NCBI RefSeq assembly: GCF_014805625.2
Contig: NW_023998414.1
Span: forward strand, 5,441,978 to 5,505,977
Length of the DNA stretch: 64,000 nucleotides
Source of the DNA: Glossina fuscipes
Lineage: Eukaryota > Arthropoda > Insecta > Diptera > Glossinidae
Direction of reading: 5' to 3'
Shown: positions 23,881-35,330 of the stretch, piece by piece
Layout of the letters: every line of letters begins with the position of its first letter
Numbering within the stretch: position 1 is the stretch's first letter
Notes under the pieces: generated by a model
Databases searched by the model: none
Seen by the model: the letters and a program-made list of their open reading frames with translations, nothing else
What the model was told of the DNA's origin: nothing
Translations under genes and position numbers: made by a program

Positions 23881-25825
23881 ATAAATCATTGTTTACATAA
23901 AAATAAGCAAGAATAAAAAATTCTCTTTTATGTAACTCTGAATATGCTACGAAAAAAACAATAGCGTTCCACTTTCGAAAAAGAAAGCTATCCATACTGC
24001 AATTCTATGCATACAAGAAAAAAGGGGGAGAAAAAAAGTCACTATAAATATCTAAATTGAACGTTATTGAACAAAAACTGACTGCATCTTTTATTTTTTA
24101 AAGTCATCTCCTATTGTTTTTGTTTTTGTTTTCTCTCTTTTTGATTCTCGATCAAAATTGATTTCATAACTACTTATAACGCTTATTAGGATATTGCTAA
24201 TTCGATAGGAAATCCACGAAATCCACATCATTTTCGGTACATAATTAGGAAAGAAATATGCACGTAATGACAAAGTTAATGCACTCTAATGCAAGGTGGG
24301 TGGGTGTAAGAAAAAGAAAAAGAAAAAAAAAAAAAAAAGTTATCTCATGTTTTCTTCTGAAAATGTTAAAACGGCGTTAACTGAATCACCATTTAAAACG
24401 CCTATTGTGTCACGGCACGTCCGTTGCGAATCCTACACACGAATAAAGCAAAAAAACAAAAAAACAAAAAAACAAAAACAAATATTCATAATGTATTAAG
24501 ATTAAAAAATAGTGGGAGCATTAATGTGAATCAGCTTAAGCTAAAGCGTTTTCTTCACTTTGCTGCGTTACGATTATTTTACTAACCTTTAACGATCACA
24601 CAATTATTAAATATATTTATATACACATAGGCACGCACGCATGCACACACACAGACACAAACGCAATATTATCTGTTTTTCCACCAATCGAGTGGTTAAG
24701 TTGCTTTATTATTAATTAATTATAATAAATTGTTTTCAAATTTATATGATGCTAAAGAAAAAAAAATAAATAAATAATAAAAAAATACTAAACTCCTAAC
24801 TCTTAAAAATTTTTCTTTTTTTTTTTTTTTTGGTTTTATTTAAAAATATTCTTCAATGGTTTTTAGTAAGTAGTAGTTTATATCTCTGTTTACTTCTTTT
24901 TTTATATCTTTTTTTTTTTTTATTTATTTATTTTTTTTTTTTAATATTTTTTATTTATTTATTTTTTTTTTTTTGTTTGCTAAATTCGTTGTATAAATAC
25001 GGAGGATTTCGTAGTGGAGCTTATGATATACATAAAATTGTATGCTTTTCGTTTGTCATGGATCGTTGCACGTACACTTCAAATGAACTCAAATTTCAAA
25101 CTAAACTGAAGTCAGAACATTTCATTTATGGAGAAAATAACTAATTGGTTGGTGTGTTATAGATCGGTTATCGACGCGACTGAATACGAATACGAACGCG
25201 ATACACACGTATGATGAGAACACGTTTCGGTAAAAGCTAGTTTCGAACTTTTTTTTTTTTTTTTTGTTTTTGCTTTGTTTTGTTTTTTCATTTTATTACT
25301 ATCATTATTATTATTATATTTTATTTAGCCCACAAGCTATAAACCATATATACATACGTGTATGCACATGTATAGATGTGCATATATTTGTCTATAAATG
25401 ATTCTAATTGCAAGGTGTTGTATTGGAAAAACAATACATACACGGTAACTTGTTTCTCCTCAGTTTAGATATGAACAACAAAAAAAAATAAATAAATAAA
25501 AAAATAAGAAAACACATCTCAAACACATTTGACAACTAAACGTTTTTTTTTTTTTTTGTTTTTTTTGTGTTTGGATAAAAATGAAAATTGACAAATTTGT
25601 ACCGTGTCCTACATATGTATGTATGTACACATATAGATGCGTACGACCTTTTTTTAACTTTGAAGCTATTAACTTAGGAAAAATCACTTTTTATTCTCAT
25701 TTCGTTGTGTAAAGTACGTGTCATTGGTAGAACAAAAACAAAAACAGTTATACAAAGTTTAAGTCGAACTTCTAATGTCATACATCAACTTGGATACCAC
25801 AGACTATATCTATCTATACAAATGC
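23881..25825. other. Gene-free tract rich in A and T homopolymers
   Basis: Runs of 10-17 A or T lie near 24320, 24820, 24910-24975, 25250, 25485 and 25545, with (CA)-like sequence at about 24640. Open frames here are translations of the runs (poly-Lys, poly-Phe/Leu) and carry no domain. Confidence 0.6.
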
Positions 25826-25826
25826 C

Positions 25827-25860
<34 letters not shown>

Positions 25861-26030
25861 GCTATTAATTACGTCAGAGAAATAAATTCTAAGACTTAAA
25901 GCACTCTTAAAAGCAGTAGCATCTAGAAGGCTATCAGACTTTTATGAAAAACTCTACCGCACTTGAGATTCGAACTCACGACCATTCATTTGTTAGTCGA
26001 GATTCTTCGCCTTTGGCCACTCAGGCGGAT
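25826..26030 (-). mobile_element. tRNA-derived SINE, copy 1, with (AAT)n tail
   Basis: On the minus strand, 26030-25950 has a tRNA-like head: a D-arm-like GCCTGAGTGGCCAAAGGC (A box) and a B box GAGTTCGAATCTC at 25977-25965. The anticodon arm is not properly paired and the acceptor ends match over only about four pairs, so it is not a functional tRNA. About 90 bp of non-tRNA body follow, then an (AAT)n tail at 25860-25829. A head, a body and a simple-repeat 3' tail are the normal SINE plan. The head aligns well with the second copy near 29.2 kb. Target-site duplication was not clear. Confidence 0.65.
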
Positions 26031-26432
26031 TAATTGCTTTTTAAAAATATGAATTTCACATATGTGAAATAGAAGACATATATGCGAAGAATACGCATTT
26101 AATCTAAACGTGATATGTACTTTGACTTATGAAAATAATACCATTGAAATAATATAACAAAAAAAAAAAAGAAAAGGCTAATAACTAAACATGACAGGCA
26201 ACAATATGTCTACGTTTGCTTATCTATCCGTTAGCCAGAGATCGAACAATAACTACATTGCAAATTGACACGTGAAATGTTGTATAGATCAATTGGATCG
26301 TAAAAACTTCATTGGAATCCCTTATCATTTGAAATAAAACCATTTATTTCATTATTTTACTATTTACTTATATATAAATGCATTTAGATCACATTTCTCT
26401 TTTACTTGTTATTTACTAACAAAAATAAGAAA

Positions 26433-26850
26433 GTTATGCGGCCGTGTTACGGCGAATCTTTGATATCCACTGCTTTAGATCCTTAGATGTGAAATGCCGT
26501 ATATGAGCATTTCAATGAGTAACATATACGCAAAGTTTTAAAGTGGGCTCTTACGTTATATTTTTGACTGGTTGTGGTCAAATTGCGTCAATTCTTGAAA
26601 CTTGTTTTTTGCTTGACATGCATGCGTATATACATGCGAAATTTCAGATTTCTACGATATACGATATATATCTACGATACCATACGATGGTGAGCATTCC
26701 AACGATAAATAACATACCTAACCGGCCGGACGTATGGATGGATAGACGGATGGACGGATGGACGGATGGACGGATGGACGGATGGACGTATGGACGGACT
26801 TATAGGTAGGCAAGCATGGCGAACTAGATTCAGAATCTTACCCTGTAACG
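26433..26850 (+). repeat. Dispersed repeat related to family A with a GGACGGAT minisatellite
   Basis: The start, AAAGTTATGCGGCCGTGTTA then CGGCGAATCTTTGATATCC, resembles the family A 5' end but differs in the middle. At about 26734-26795 there is an array of GGACGGAT units, far longer than the usual GGACAGAC run, followed by GGCGAACTAGATTCAGAATC. The open frame across it is a repeat product. Confidence 0.55.
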
Positions 26851-27764
26851 TCTCCGTCTAAGTCTCATAAAAGGAAAAATACACCTGAGGCAAGCTTCTG
26901 CTTATTCGTTAGAAGGTATGAGTTAAGACAATATGAGACAACTTCACAAGCTCATATACATACATACGTATACATATAGCTATAGCTATAGCATAGCTAT
27001 AGACTAGATACATATGTATCTAAGATCTTAAATATTTGTATATTTTTACATGACGAAGTTTTTCAAAGCCAGAAATACAGAAATACTATAATAGAACTTC
27101 TATAATCGATGATAATTTTGATCAAAATGATATTATTGATTACTTTGTTACTAATAGAATCACAGCCTGAGAGTTTGTCACGCCTGCCGCATCGTTCGTA
27201 ACATCCAAATATACGTGTACATGAAATTTCGAGTTGATTTCGAAAACTTTGCTAATTCGTCCATCTCTTCTTGGTTGTGGAACTCTAAAGGCCGCATGTC
27301 TTGCAAAGGTCAAGCGCCCTAAATGATCTCGTTCATTATTAATGCAACCCTGCAGTTATTAAGACGATAATTAAAAAAAATTCAATTCGCAATTTCAAGG
27401 CTCTTATATTCTTCTGAGCCATATATTACTGTGATGCTTAAAACAGATGCAAAATTTCGAAACTTTAGTTCATATGCAAGAAAAAAAAGGAAAAATTGAA
27501 AACTGCCACTAAGTAGAGAAAAATTCTGAATTATCTAATGCTTCTTCCTCCCTACGATCCTTCACTCATCTGATATGGGGAATTAACATAGGACAGAACC
27601 TCTTTCATATGAATTTCGTCTATTTATTCAAATATGCAAATATGCAAATGCAATATGTCTACGGAGAACGGAAAATCAAAAAATATGACATATTTTCGTA
27701 ACCGTGGGTATGTGTGTGTGTATGTGAACAATTTTGAAAAAGCATACGCTACACCACTTGTGGT

Positions 27765-27935
27765 ACAAAGTATATTATGTTTGTGCGGACGGTTGTTATA
27801 CCCACAAAGAGGCGATATTTGAATGAAATACGGTACACTGACGCTTCACTGACTTTTCGCTTAACTATGAACACAATTTTCGACCGCTTCCCTGCATGAA
27901 TTGCATGTGGGTAAATTTTTGACCCGCTTGCCACC
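27765..27935 (+). repeat. Dispersed repeat family B, partial
   Basis: GGCGATATTTGAATGAAATA and GGTACACTGACGCTTCACTG match the same phrases in the copy at 31.2 kb. The GGAC run is reduced to GCGGACGG. Confidence 0.45.
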
Positions 27936-27949
27936 AACTCATTCCTACG

Positions 27950-28420
27950 AAAACTGAATCTTTATATGGTAAAAACGCGTAATTTTCAATTCTTCTCGAT
28001 GCAAAATTTGTTCATAATAATAACTTGACATAAAAACTAATCATAGCAAATTTGGACCACGTAGATCTAGGACCTCTAATAGGGATTCTAATGGAAAAAA
28101 TCCTGCATATGACAAAACGATGTAATTTTTAATATTTCATAATGAAAAATTTGTCCTTATGGATGCAAAATTTGGATCGCATAGATCTATTATTTAAATC
28201 ACTCCATGTAAGGGGCTCTACTGAAAACAAATCCTTCTATGGCGACAAAGCTTAACTTGTGCTCGGATATAATAAAATCTTTAACAAGAAAATTAAGTTT
28301 GCTAAATATGGACCGTGCCGAGGTTCCAGTATCCTTCAATAAGAGAGTCATGCGTTTACATGAAAATACGGTCTAATTTTTGGTTTATTATTAAATTTAC
28401 GTAGTGTATCTAATAGTCGA
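27950..28420. repeat. Degenerate tandem repeats, unit about 120-135 bp
   Basis: Related starts GCAAATTTGGACCACGTAG (28046), GCAAAATTTGGATCGCATAG (28165) and GCTAAATATGGACCGTGCCG (28301) recur at spacings of 119 and 136 bp. Between them lie a CTCTAATAGG/GGGGCTCTACTG phrase and a GAAAAAATCCT/AAACAAATCCTT phrase. It looks like an eroded satellite-type array. Confidence 0.55.
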
Positions 28421-28429
28421 CCTTGCCAA

Positions 28430-29200
28430 ACTATAGCATTTTTACTTGTTAATGTCGAAACTCTTTTCCATTACTTTGTCTAAAGAAAATATTCGAAAGC
28501 GAAAGTTGAAAAAAAAAAAAACGGGAAAGAAACTTGCATAAGAACCACTTTATATACTTTCATGTTAAATTCCCCTAAACGAATTGAAAGCATTATTAAA
28601 TGTTCCACAGGCTTATCGATAACCGCTGTAAGTTTGAGTATTAATGCAAACGTATTGAAATATCTAATTTCTATATTTCAGGCTTTTTCAAGTCTTCAAG
28701 CATTCCGACCGCAGCAGGGTTGACTGCGAAGTTTCCAATCCGACTGGGAAAAAAAATTCCTTTTCTATAGAATTGAAGGTTACTCACAAATATAATCTTC
28801 TTTAAGAATAGTACAATCATATCGATATATTTTTTGCAAATCTATGCGTTAAGTAGCTCAATATAGGTTTCGGTTTTTACGGTGATCCGAAGAATATAGT
28901 GTACCGTCCAACATTATCTAGGGAACTTGAACTATATTATATTCAGTATCTGCACTTTTTGAGCGTTTCGAATGTTTACCGTCACCCAAGCTGGTATGAC
29001 TATAATTCAATTCAAATGCCAACAATTTCGCGACAACTAATGATGATTCAGAAATTTGATGCACGGCGTCCAACACGTTTTTAATTTATGTAAGCCTATT
29101 GACTTTCAAAAACACCCGATATTCAATTTTCCGTTTTTTCATTTTCGCGGAAACTCCCACAACGACGCACTCAAACGTCGAAGATAGCTGAAATTTCAAT
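28430..29200. other. Gene-free tract, nothing recognisable
   Basis: AT-rich sequence with a 12-base A run near 28510. No repeats, RNAs or coding frames could be supported. Confidence 0.5.
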
Positions 29201-29204
29201 GCCC

Positions 29205-29400
29205 ATTCGGCTAAGTAGCCGAGAAGGTAAGAATCACAACTACCAGGTCTGTGATCGCGGGTTCAAATCTCAATGCGATAAAGTTTACTTTGGTCGTAAC
29301 TATAGTACGAGCGCTCAATCGGCAAAGGCATAAATAATACTGTTCGACTGGGCACATATCCACAAACACTGCAGCCACGTCCAATTCTCCTTCTCTTTCC
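29205..29400 (+). mobile_element. tRNA-derived SINE, copy 2 (head and part of body)
   Basis: The head at 29205-29285 has an A-box-like AAGTAGCCGAGAAGG and a B box GGTTCAAATC at 29260-29269, with a perfect 6-bp stem ATCACA/TGTGAT where the anticodon stem would be. It shares with copy 1 the order AAGAATC-ACTA-CCA, then the B box, then TCTCAA-TGCG-TA-AGTTT. The body differs after about 30 bp and no clear (AAT)n tail was seen, so this copy may be truncated or from another subfamily. Confidence 0.55.
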
Positions 29401-30349
29401 TCACTTTTTCCCGACCATCACCATATTAGACGAATAGGAGACATCCCCTAAATGATTGATCGTATAATCAAGAAAAAATATGTATATGTGCACCATAATT
29501 TTTGTGGATAGGCGCTAACATGATCGTATTTGCAGATCGAAAACCTTTCAATTAACCTACGTATTTATGATCAATTGGAACTGATTAAGCAATATCTCTG
29601 CCAAATTCTATATATTTTTTTTTTTTAATTTTTACAACTCCATAATTTCGAATAGCGAATAGCGTAGGGACGGGAGAATAAAACTATCGATCATGAACAT
29701 AAACACGAACACGAATATGTACATATATCATATATACATTTTTCAATATTTCGCTAATTAATATCTGAATGAACTTTTGATGATGATGACAGATCGATAT
29801 AAGAACTGTTTAGGTCTTTAAGCGATTTCGATATTGAAATATTCGATCATTCATATTAAGATCATCTATAAAGATCTTCGATCTTTTTTAATATTATTTA
29901 AACGCGATGTGATGATGTAATTGCCTGTCGCTTATGATTACGAATTTCCTTCTACTCTGTCTGACTTAAAGAAATAAATTCAAGTAATATTAATATAAAT
30001 CAAATAATAATAAAGTAATAAAACCAATTTAACGATATACATATACAAGCATATATATGTCTGTGTGTAACAGGTTCTCTCAAAATACCCTTAAAAGGAG
30101 ACGTCTACCACAAACAACCTCAATTGAACAGAAATAATATTTGTTTACTTTTTTTAGACACGGCATACATAAACGTATATACATATATGTTGATGAGTAT
30201 CATATGTATATTTGTAAAATTATTTATTTTTTTTTTTATTTTGGATATATTTTGCAAGCAATTTTTTTTATCAATTTAACTTTGTTTCAATTATTAGTCA
30301 TACATTTAACAAAACATTTTAAGCTATTCGCTAAATTCAATATAAACTC

Positions 30350-30418
<69 letters not shown>

Positions 30419-31160
30419 AAAACACGTAACTCTCTAGCTTCCCTATTCTTCGAAGCGGTAGCTAGCAAGTGTCCGAAGCTTTTCTAATCTTTTCGCCGTA
30501 TATGCAAAAAGCAACGGATGCACTACACTTGCATAGAATAGAACACCTAAGCTAATCTTAACTTTAACACTATTCTCTCTCTAACTCTCTTTCTCTCTCT
30601 ATCTCGCTTTCTCTTTCTATCTCTATCTCTATCTGTATCTCTCTACGTTTAAAAAACTAGATTCACACTATCTCCAACTTTATCTATTATGTCCATATAT
30701 TATGCCAAAAAAAGCATATGCATTGATTATTTTGTTAAAAATATTCTTATTAATATACAATTGCGACATTTCAAGTTTAAAAAATTGAAGAAATATATAC
30801 ATAAAATATTCGACGCAATATTTAAAATAATATCAAAAAAAGATTCACTTTAGCTTAGAATCGCTCGTTGTTAGTGTAGCGAATCCGTAATTTGAAATTC
30901 ATAAAAAATGTTCACGGAATATTTTTGGGCTTTGGCTTTGACTAGATGCAGTTGGCCATTTTTCTTAATTCGGTAAGAAAGTACTGCTGAGAATAGTGAT
31001 TGGTTTTGAATAATACAGATAAGCGGCGATAATCCGACGAGAAAACATTATTGAAGGAATTACTTTCGAATAGCGAGTGTTGTAATTGAAGCGACTATTA
31101 ATAACCGGATGGGCCGAATGTAAAAGAAGAATTGATAAGATATTTTTGATAACCCACCCC
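29401..31160. other. Gene-free tract with (AT)n and CT-rich simple repeats
   Basis: An (AT)n tract broken by TACATACA lies at about 30348-30417. A CTCT/TATCTC-rich run is at about 30575-30645. Otherwise no coding sequence or element was recognised. Confidence 0.5.
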
Positions 31161-31164
31161 ACTT

Positions 31165-31450
31165 GTTGTAAAAGTTTGTGCGGATGTATGTAACGCCTTT
31201 CATTATACCAATCAATTCGAAATTTAAGCTTGTCTGTCCATCTGCCCATCTATCCGTCCTGTATTCTTATATTTAATCTACGGGCCACAAATTTTCGAGT
31301 TCCTTTCATGAAATTTGCTACACTGACGCTTTCTGGCACTAATGGAAATCTTTCCGATCGAAGCACTTTTTCAACCACTCTCAATATAACATCTTATATT
31401 GAGTAAGTTATTTAATGGCCCACTATAGCGTGCGTACTTGTTGTGAGTCT
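31165..31450 (+). repeat. Dispersed repeat family B, copy 4
   Basis: It has AATTCGAAATTTAAGCTTGT, a CTGTCCATCTGCCC run, TTTCATGAAATTTGCTACAC, GACGCTTTCTGGCAC, the AGCACTTTTTCAACCACT phrase and a GTTATTTAATGGCCCACTAT end, in the same order as copies 2, 3 and 5. Confidence 0.6.
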
Positions 31451-31889
31451 CGTATACCCATCACATAAAAGCTTCGCCCACTTATGCTTTTAATGTCCAA
31501 GAAATCGGCTTTTTCGAAACACCCTAAGATGTTGTGTATTAAACGTATACCAGACTTAAATTATAACTAAAACAATTTATCGCACTCTACTCGCCTTTCT
31601 ACTACTTTCATTTGGTAGCTATATGGAACATATTTTTAAGAAAACTTTCATCCGCTAAGTTGTGACACCTACCACAATTAATTTAGAATTAATACACGTA
31701 GCCGTTCGCATTCCACACTCTAAGGCTACTTGTTTGATAACCATATCAACGGTATTGTAACGAAGTAGTTAGTTCTCTAAGTCGTGACGTCCGAGATAAT
31801 ACTTTGTAGAGTCTTCGAAGTTTATTTCTGCGCTACAGCTTACGCGTGCAAATGAGCAAAAAACCCATTTTTTTTATTCCTCTTAGATA

Positions 31890-32165
31890 ATCGATGGTGA
31901 CTCTTCTCGGTTTGTACGATACTATAGCCATGTCTTCCGACCGATTTAGTCCATTTTCAATACCAATCTGCATGTGACAACTTCTAATCTTTCTAACGAA
32001 TTTATCATTTGACAGGCATTACGCAAACGGACAGACGGACAGACGGACGTGTTTAAATCGATTCACAATTTGATGTTGATCGTTAATGTATGGATATACT
32101 CTGTAGCAATCGTCTTGACAAAATGAATATACCCCTTATACCGCTTGGTTGATGGGTACAAAAAA
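31890..32165 (+). repeat. Dispersed repeat family A, 3' half
   Basis: It has the CCATTTTCAATACCAATCTG phrase, the run GGACAGACGGACAGACGGAC at about 32029-32048, TCTTGACAAAATGAATATAC at 32113-32130 and the 3' end GGTTGATGGGTACAAAAA at about 32146. Confidence 0.65.
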
Positions 32166-32429
32166 TTAAACTCAAATGCCCATATTTCTTTTACGGGTAT
32201 TTGAAACACTAAACGATCGTTTTGAAAATGGCATGAACAACATAATTGCAAAAATTTTCATTCTTTTCGTTTAAAGCAAATAACATGCTCAACGATGATT
32301 CGTTCATTTAGACTTTTTCTATTAATAAAAGCCTACCTTTCATTTTCTTTGCGTTTGAGTCGAAAATTCAACTTTTTAATTCAAGTTTCTCCATATTTTT
32401 ATCCTGCAACGGTTGTGATACAGATGGAT

Positions 32430-32725
32430 CCACTCTTAAAACAGGTAATCTGTCCGTCTGGCTATTTGTCTTACTTTCTTATTTTCTATAGAACGATCCA
32501 TTCATTAATTCAGAATCATTTTCTGAATCGATCTAAGTTTGTCGGTCCGTTTGTCCATTTACTTGTCTCATTTGCTTGTGCTCAACGCAATTTGTACGCA
32601 ATTTTCAAAATATTTTGATGAAAGGCAAAAACTATGGAAAATGGTAAGGATCGGACCACTTTTTCGGCCACTTCAAATGTGGAGCCTTATTTAGAAAAGT
32701 CATTTAATGCATAACTCTATTAAGC
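32430..32725 (+). repeat. Dispersed repeat family B, copy 5
   Basis: TTCTGAATCGATCTAAGTTT, a GTCCGTTTGTCC run, TGCTCAACGCAATTTG, AAATATTTTGATGAAA, CGGACCACTTTTTCGGCCAC and AGAAAAGTCATTTAATG follow in the usual family B order. Confidence 0.6.
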
Positions 32726-33798
32726 GAGGTGACGTATGTAGGATCACTAGGATGATCAGGAGCCGAACACCACAAATAGCAAAAAAAAAAGTTAAATTGT
32801 TTTAAACGCCTTTAAACGTCACTCTATCAGCTATAGGCAGATAAAGTAATTTTGTTTATTTTTGAGTTAAAAATTTCCAACACTAATACTTTTTGACGCG
32901 ATAATTGCTCTAATAAATACGCATACATATATACGCATACTTAACATAATATGCTCGGATATATTAACTTCAAACTTATTTGTTTAAACGTTTCGCGATC
33001 GTTTAAGCCATGGCTTCATAATAGCGCACCTTGAATTTGTTAATAGCTAATGTAGCTTTCGCTAAAGCAAGAGAAAAAAAAAAAGCAGTGGACTTCTTAA
33101 TCCATTGTGATCTTATTATGTAAATCTATTGTTATGCGCAATTTATTTTTAATTATTTCTAATTAGATTACAATTAAAAAAACGCATTCAATTGTTTTGA
33201 TTGATGGTTGGTTAAGCACGTGTGGTTAGACATATTCTATATGACTACACAGCATCCAAAATAACAATACTATCAAATTAAATTTAAAAACGATATTAAT
33301 TTCGATTATTCATTATAACGCGTTTCATGATAACGGCTAATAAATAATAAAAACAAAAACAAAAAAAAATATATAATAATAATAATAATAATAATAATTA
33401 TTAAAAAAATTCACAACATGAATTAATTTATGAAACAAGAAAGTTATGTTCGCTCAACTGCCAGTTAAAAAGTTTAATTAGGAAAAAAATCAAAAGAAAA
33501 AATATACCATTTATTTATTGGAGTAGAGATGGCCGGCCACACACGACAACCGCTGTTAATACGTAAATAGTTTAGTTAGAAATAACTGCAATATTTAGAC
33601 TCTGCTCGCTTTTAATTAATTCGATCATTAAGACCATATGAGTAACGAGTACGACATATCGACATACGACTATCGACTATAGAGCATCGAAGCATATTTC
33701 CATACATAAAAACAAACTTTTCAACTGTTCATTGGTATCGAAATTGTAATAAATCAATTTCCCGCAAAACAAGGTGCCTACAAATTTATTCTATATAT

Positions 33799-33840
<42 letters not shown>

Positions 33841-33930
33841 TTATTTTTTGTTTCGAATGCGTTGCACTTTACATTGTTGGTGCCCGCTTAAAAAAGAAAA
33901 AAGAATAAAACAAGTAAGGACATTATGGTC
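32726..33930. other. Gene-free tract, simple repeats only
   Basis: An (AAT)n run lies at about 33373-33400 and an (AT)n run at about 33803-33838. No coding region or RNA was recognised. Confidence 0.5.
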
Positions 33931-34515
33931 GGTTCGACCGTCACATCGACTGCGACGCCTGTAGATGCAACGACAACGACGTGGTGCGGCCTGTGCTTGT
34001 GTATTTGCAATTGTAGTTTTGTGTTTATGGATTTGTACTTGTAGCTTTGCAGCTGTGCTTTTTTAGTTAAGGCTTCGTGGGCATAGGGACTATGTAGTTG
34101 TGATTTTAGAATCGTAACTTTGCTATTGTAGTTTTGCGTTTGCGGCTTTGTAGTTGTAGTTTTGTAGTCATAGCTTCGCCGATGTAGTCTCGCGGCAGCA
34201 GCTTTGTGGTATGGTTGTGGTTTTTTGGTTGCAGTTTCATGGCTGCAATTTTAGAAATAAGAGTAGAGCAATAGATGTCCCGACCGAGACATCGACGGTG
34301 TTCACGTTTTCTACTCCTACTTCTCTCTGTTTCTATTTATAAGAGCGGAAATAGACGAACAAACGTCGCAGTCGCGATCGCAGTGGAAATAGGTGTAGAA
34401 GTAGAAATAGGAGTAGAAATAGAAATTGAAAAACAGATATCATGACCGCCATTTCTATTTCCATTTCTACTTCCCACTGCTATTTCTATTTCTACTAGTA
34501 TTGCGACTGCGAATA
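33930..34515. repeat. Low-complexity block with GTAGTTTTG units and a purine/pyrimidine foldback
   Basis: From about 34010 to 34260 the motif TTGTAGTTTTG and variants recur every 12-18 bases. From about 34382 to 34425 the strand is (GTAGAAATAG)-like and purine-rich; from about 34448 to 34496 it is the approximate reverse complement, CTATTTCTATTTCTACT-like. The two arms could pair over about 35-45 bases. A palindrome GGTCGGTTCGACC is at about 33928-33940. Confidence 0.55.
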
Positions 34516-34639
34516 TGCCGCCTAAGATAATTATTCACTCGTTTTGATAATAATACACCAAAAATTACACATTATGTACTCACGAGGGCCCCTATCCACG
34601 TTAGGGTCTGCAAAATAGACCTGAGCGATCCAAATTCCC

Positions 34640-34930
34640 TACCGTTAATGTTTTCGTTAATTTACTACTATACACCAGTTTTCATCAAAAAATATTAAAA
34701 ATTGAACTTTTTTCTAAAGTGCTCAATAAGCATGAGAAATCTTATATGAAGGGGGGGTCCAAGAAATGGTACCACGTCGTTTGAATTCGCCCACTTAACG
34801 TTTTTGTCAATTTACTATTATGAACCAACTTTCACCATAAAATATTAAAAGTTAGACCTTTTTACCAAAATAAATATTCAGTTTTCGTAATAAATGAGAG
34901 GGAGTTGAAAAAATTGCTCCAACCAAACCA
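34640..34930. repeat. Degenerate direct duplication, spacing 150 bp
   Basis: TTAATGTTTTCGTTAATTTA (from about 34645) recurs as TTAACGTTTTTGTCAATTTA (from about 34795). Both are followed by CTA-TA-CCA-TTTCA, AAATATTAAAA and a CTTTTT segment. Similarity is roughly 75 percent by eye. Confidence 0.55.
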
Positions 34931-34984
34931 AGCTTTTGGTACCAATTTAGAGTGTCAAAATACTATTGCCCAGTGCGTTTTGTC

Positions 34985-35330
34985 GAATAATTTTGAAAAT
35001 TGCAAGTTTTTCCATATAACGACTTTGCGAAATAAGGCGCTATACGGGGAATGATTAAAAAAGTGAATCGATTCAAATCATTTTTAATAGCGTTAGTCTT
35101 TGGGTGTAAGAAGGTCAGTGTACCGAATTTCATCAAAAAATATCTCAAAAGTTCCGATTTTTAGTTTGAGCACAAAAATAAATGGACAGACGGACGGACG
35201 GACGGATAGACAGACAAGTATAAAATCCTTTTCTGAATTGGTCGGTATAATAAAAAGTGCGTCTGCCTTAAGCCTCTCTGGGTGTTACATACGTCCGCAC
35301 AAACTTAATGTACGCTGTATCGTACGAGTT
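34985..35330 (-). repeat. Dispersed repeat family B, minus orientation
   Basis: It shows AACGACTTTGCGAAATAAGG, then the reversed AATGATTAAAAAAGTG phrase, GAATTTCATCAAAAAATATC, TTTGAGCACAAAAATA and GGACAGACGGACGGACGGAC at about 35185, which is the family B order on the minus strand. Confidence 0.6.

Noticed and set aside
24830..25144. 104-codon Phe/Leu-rich frame
   Set aside because: Product of T homopolymers; resembles a membrane protein only by composition.
25950..26030. Functional tRNA gene
   Set aside because: A and B boxes are present but the anticodon arm and acceptor stem do not pair properly; a SINE head explains it better.
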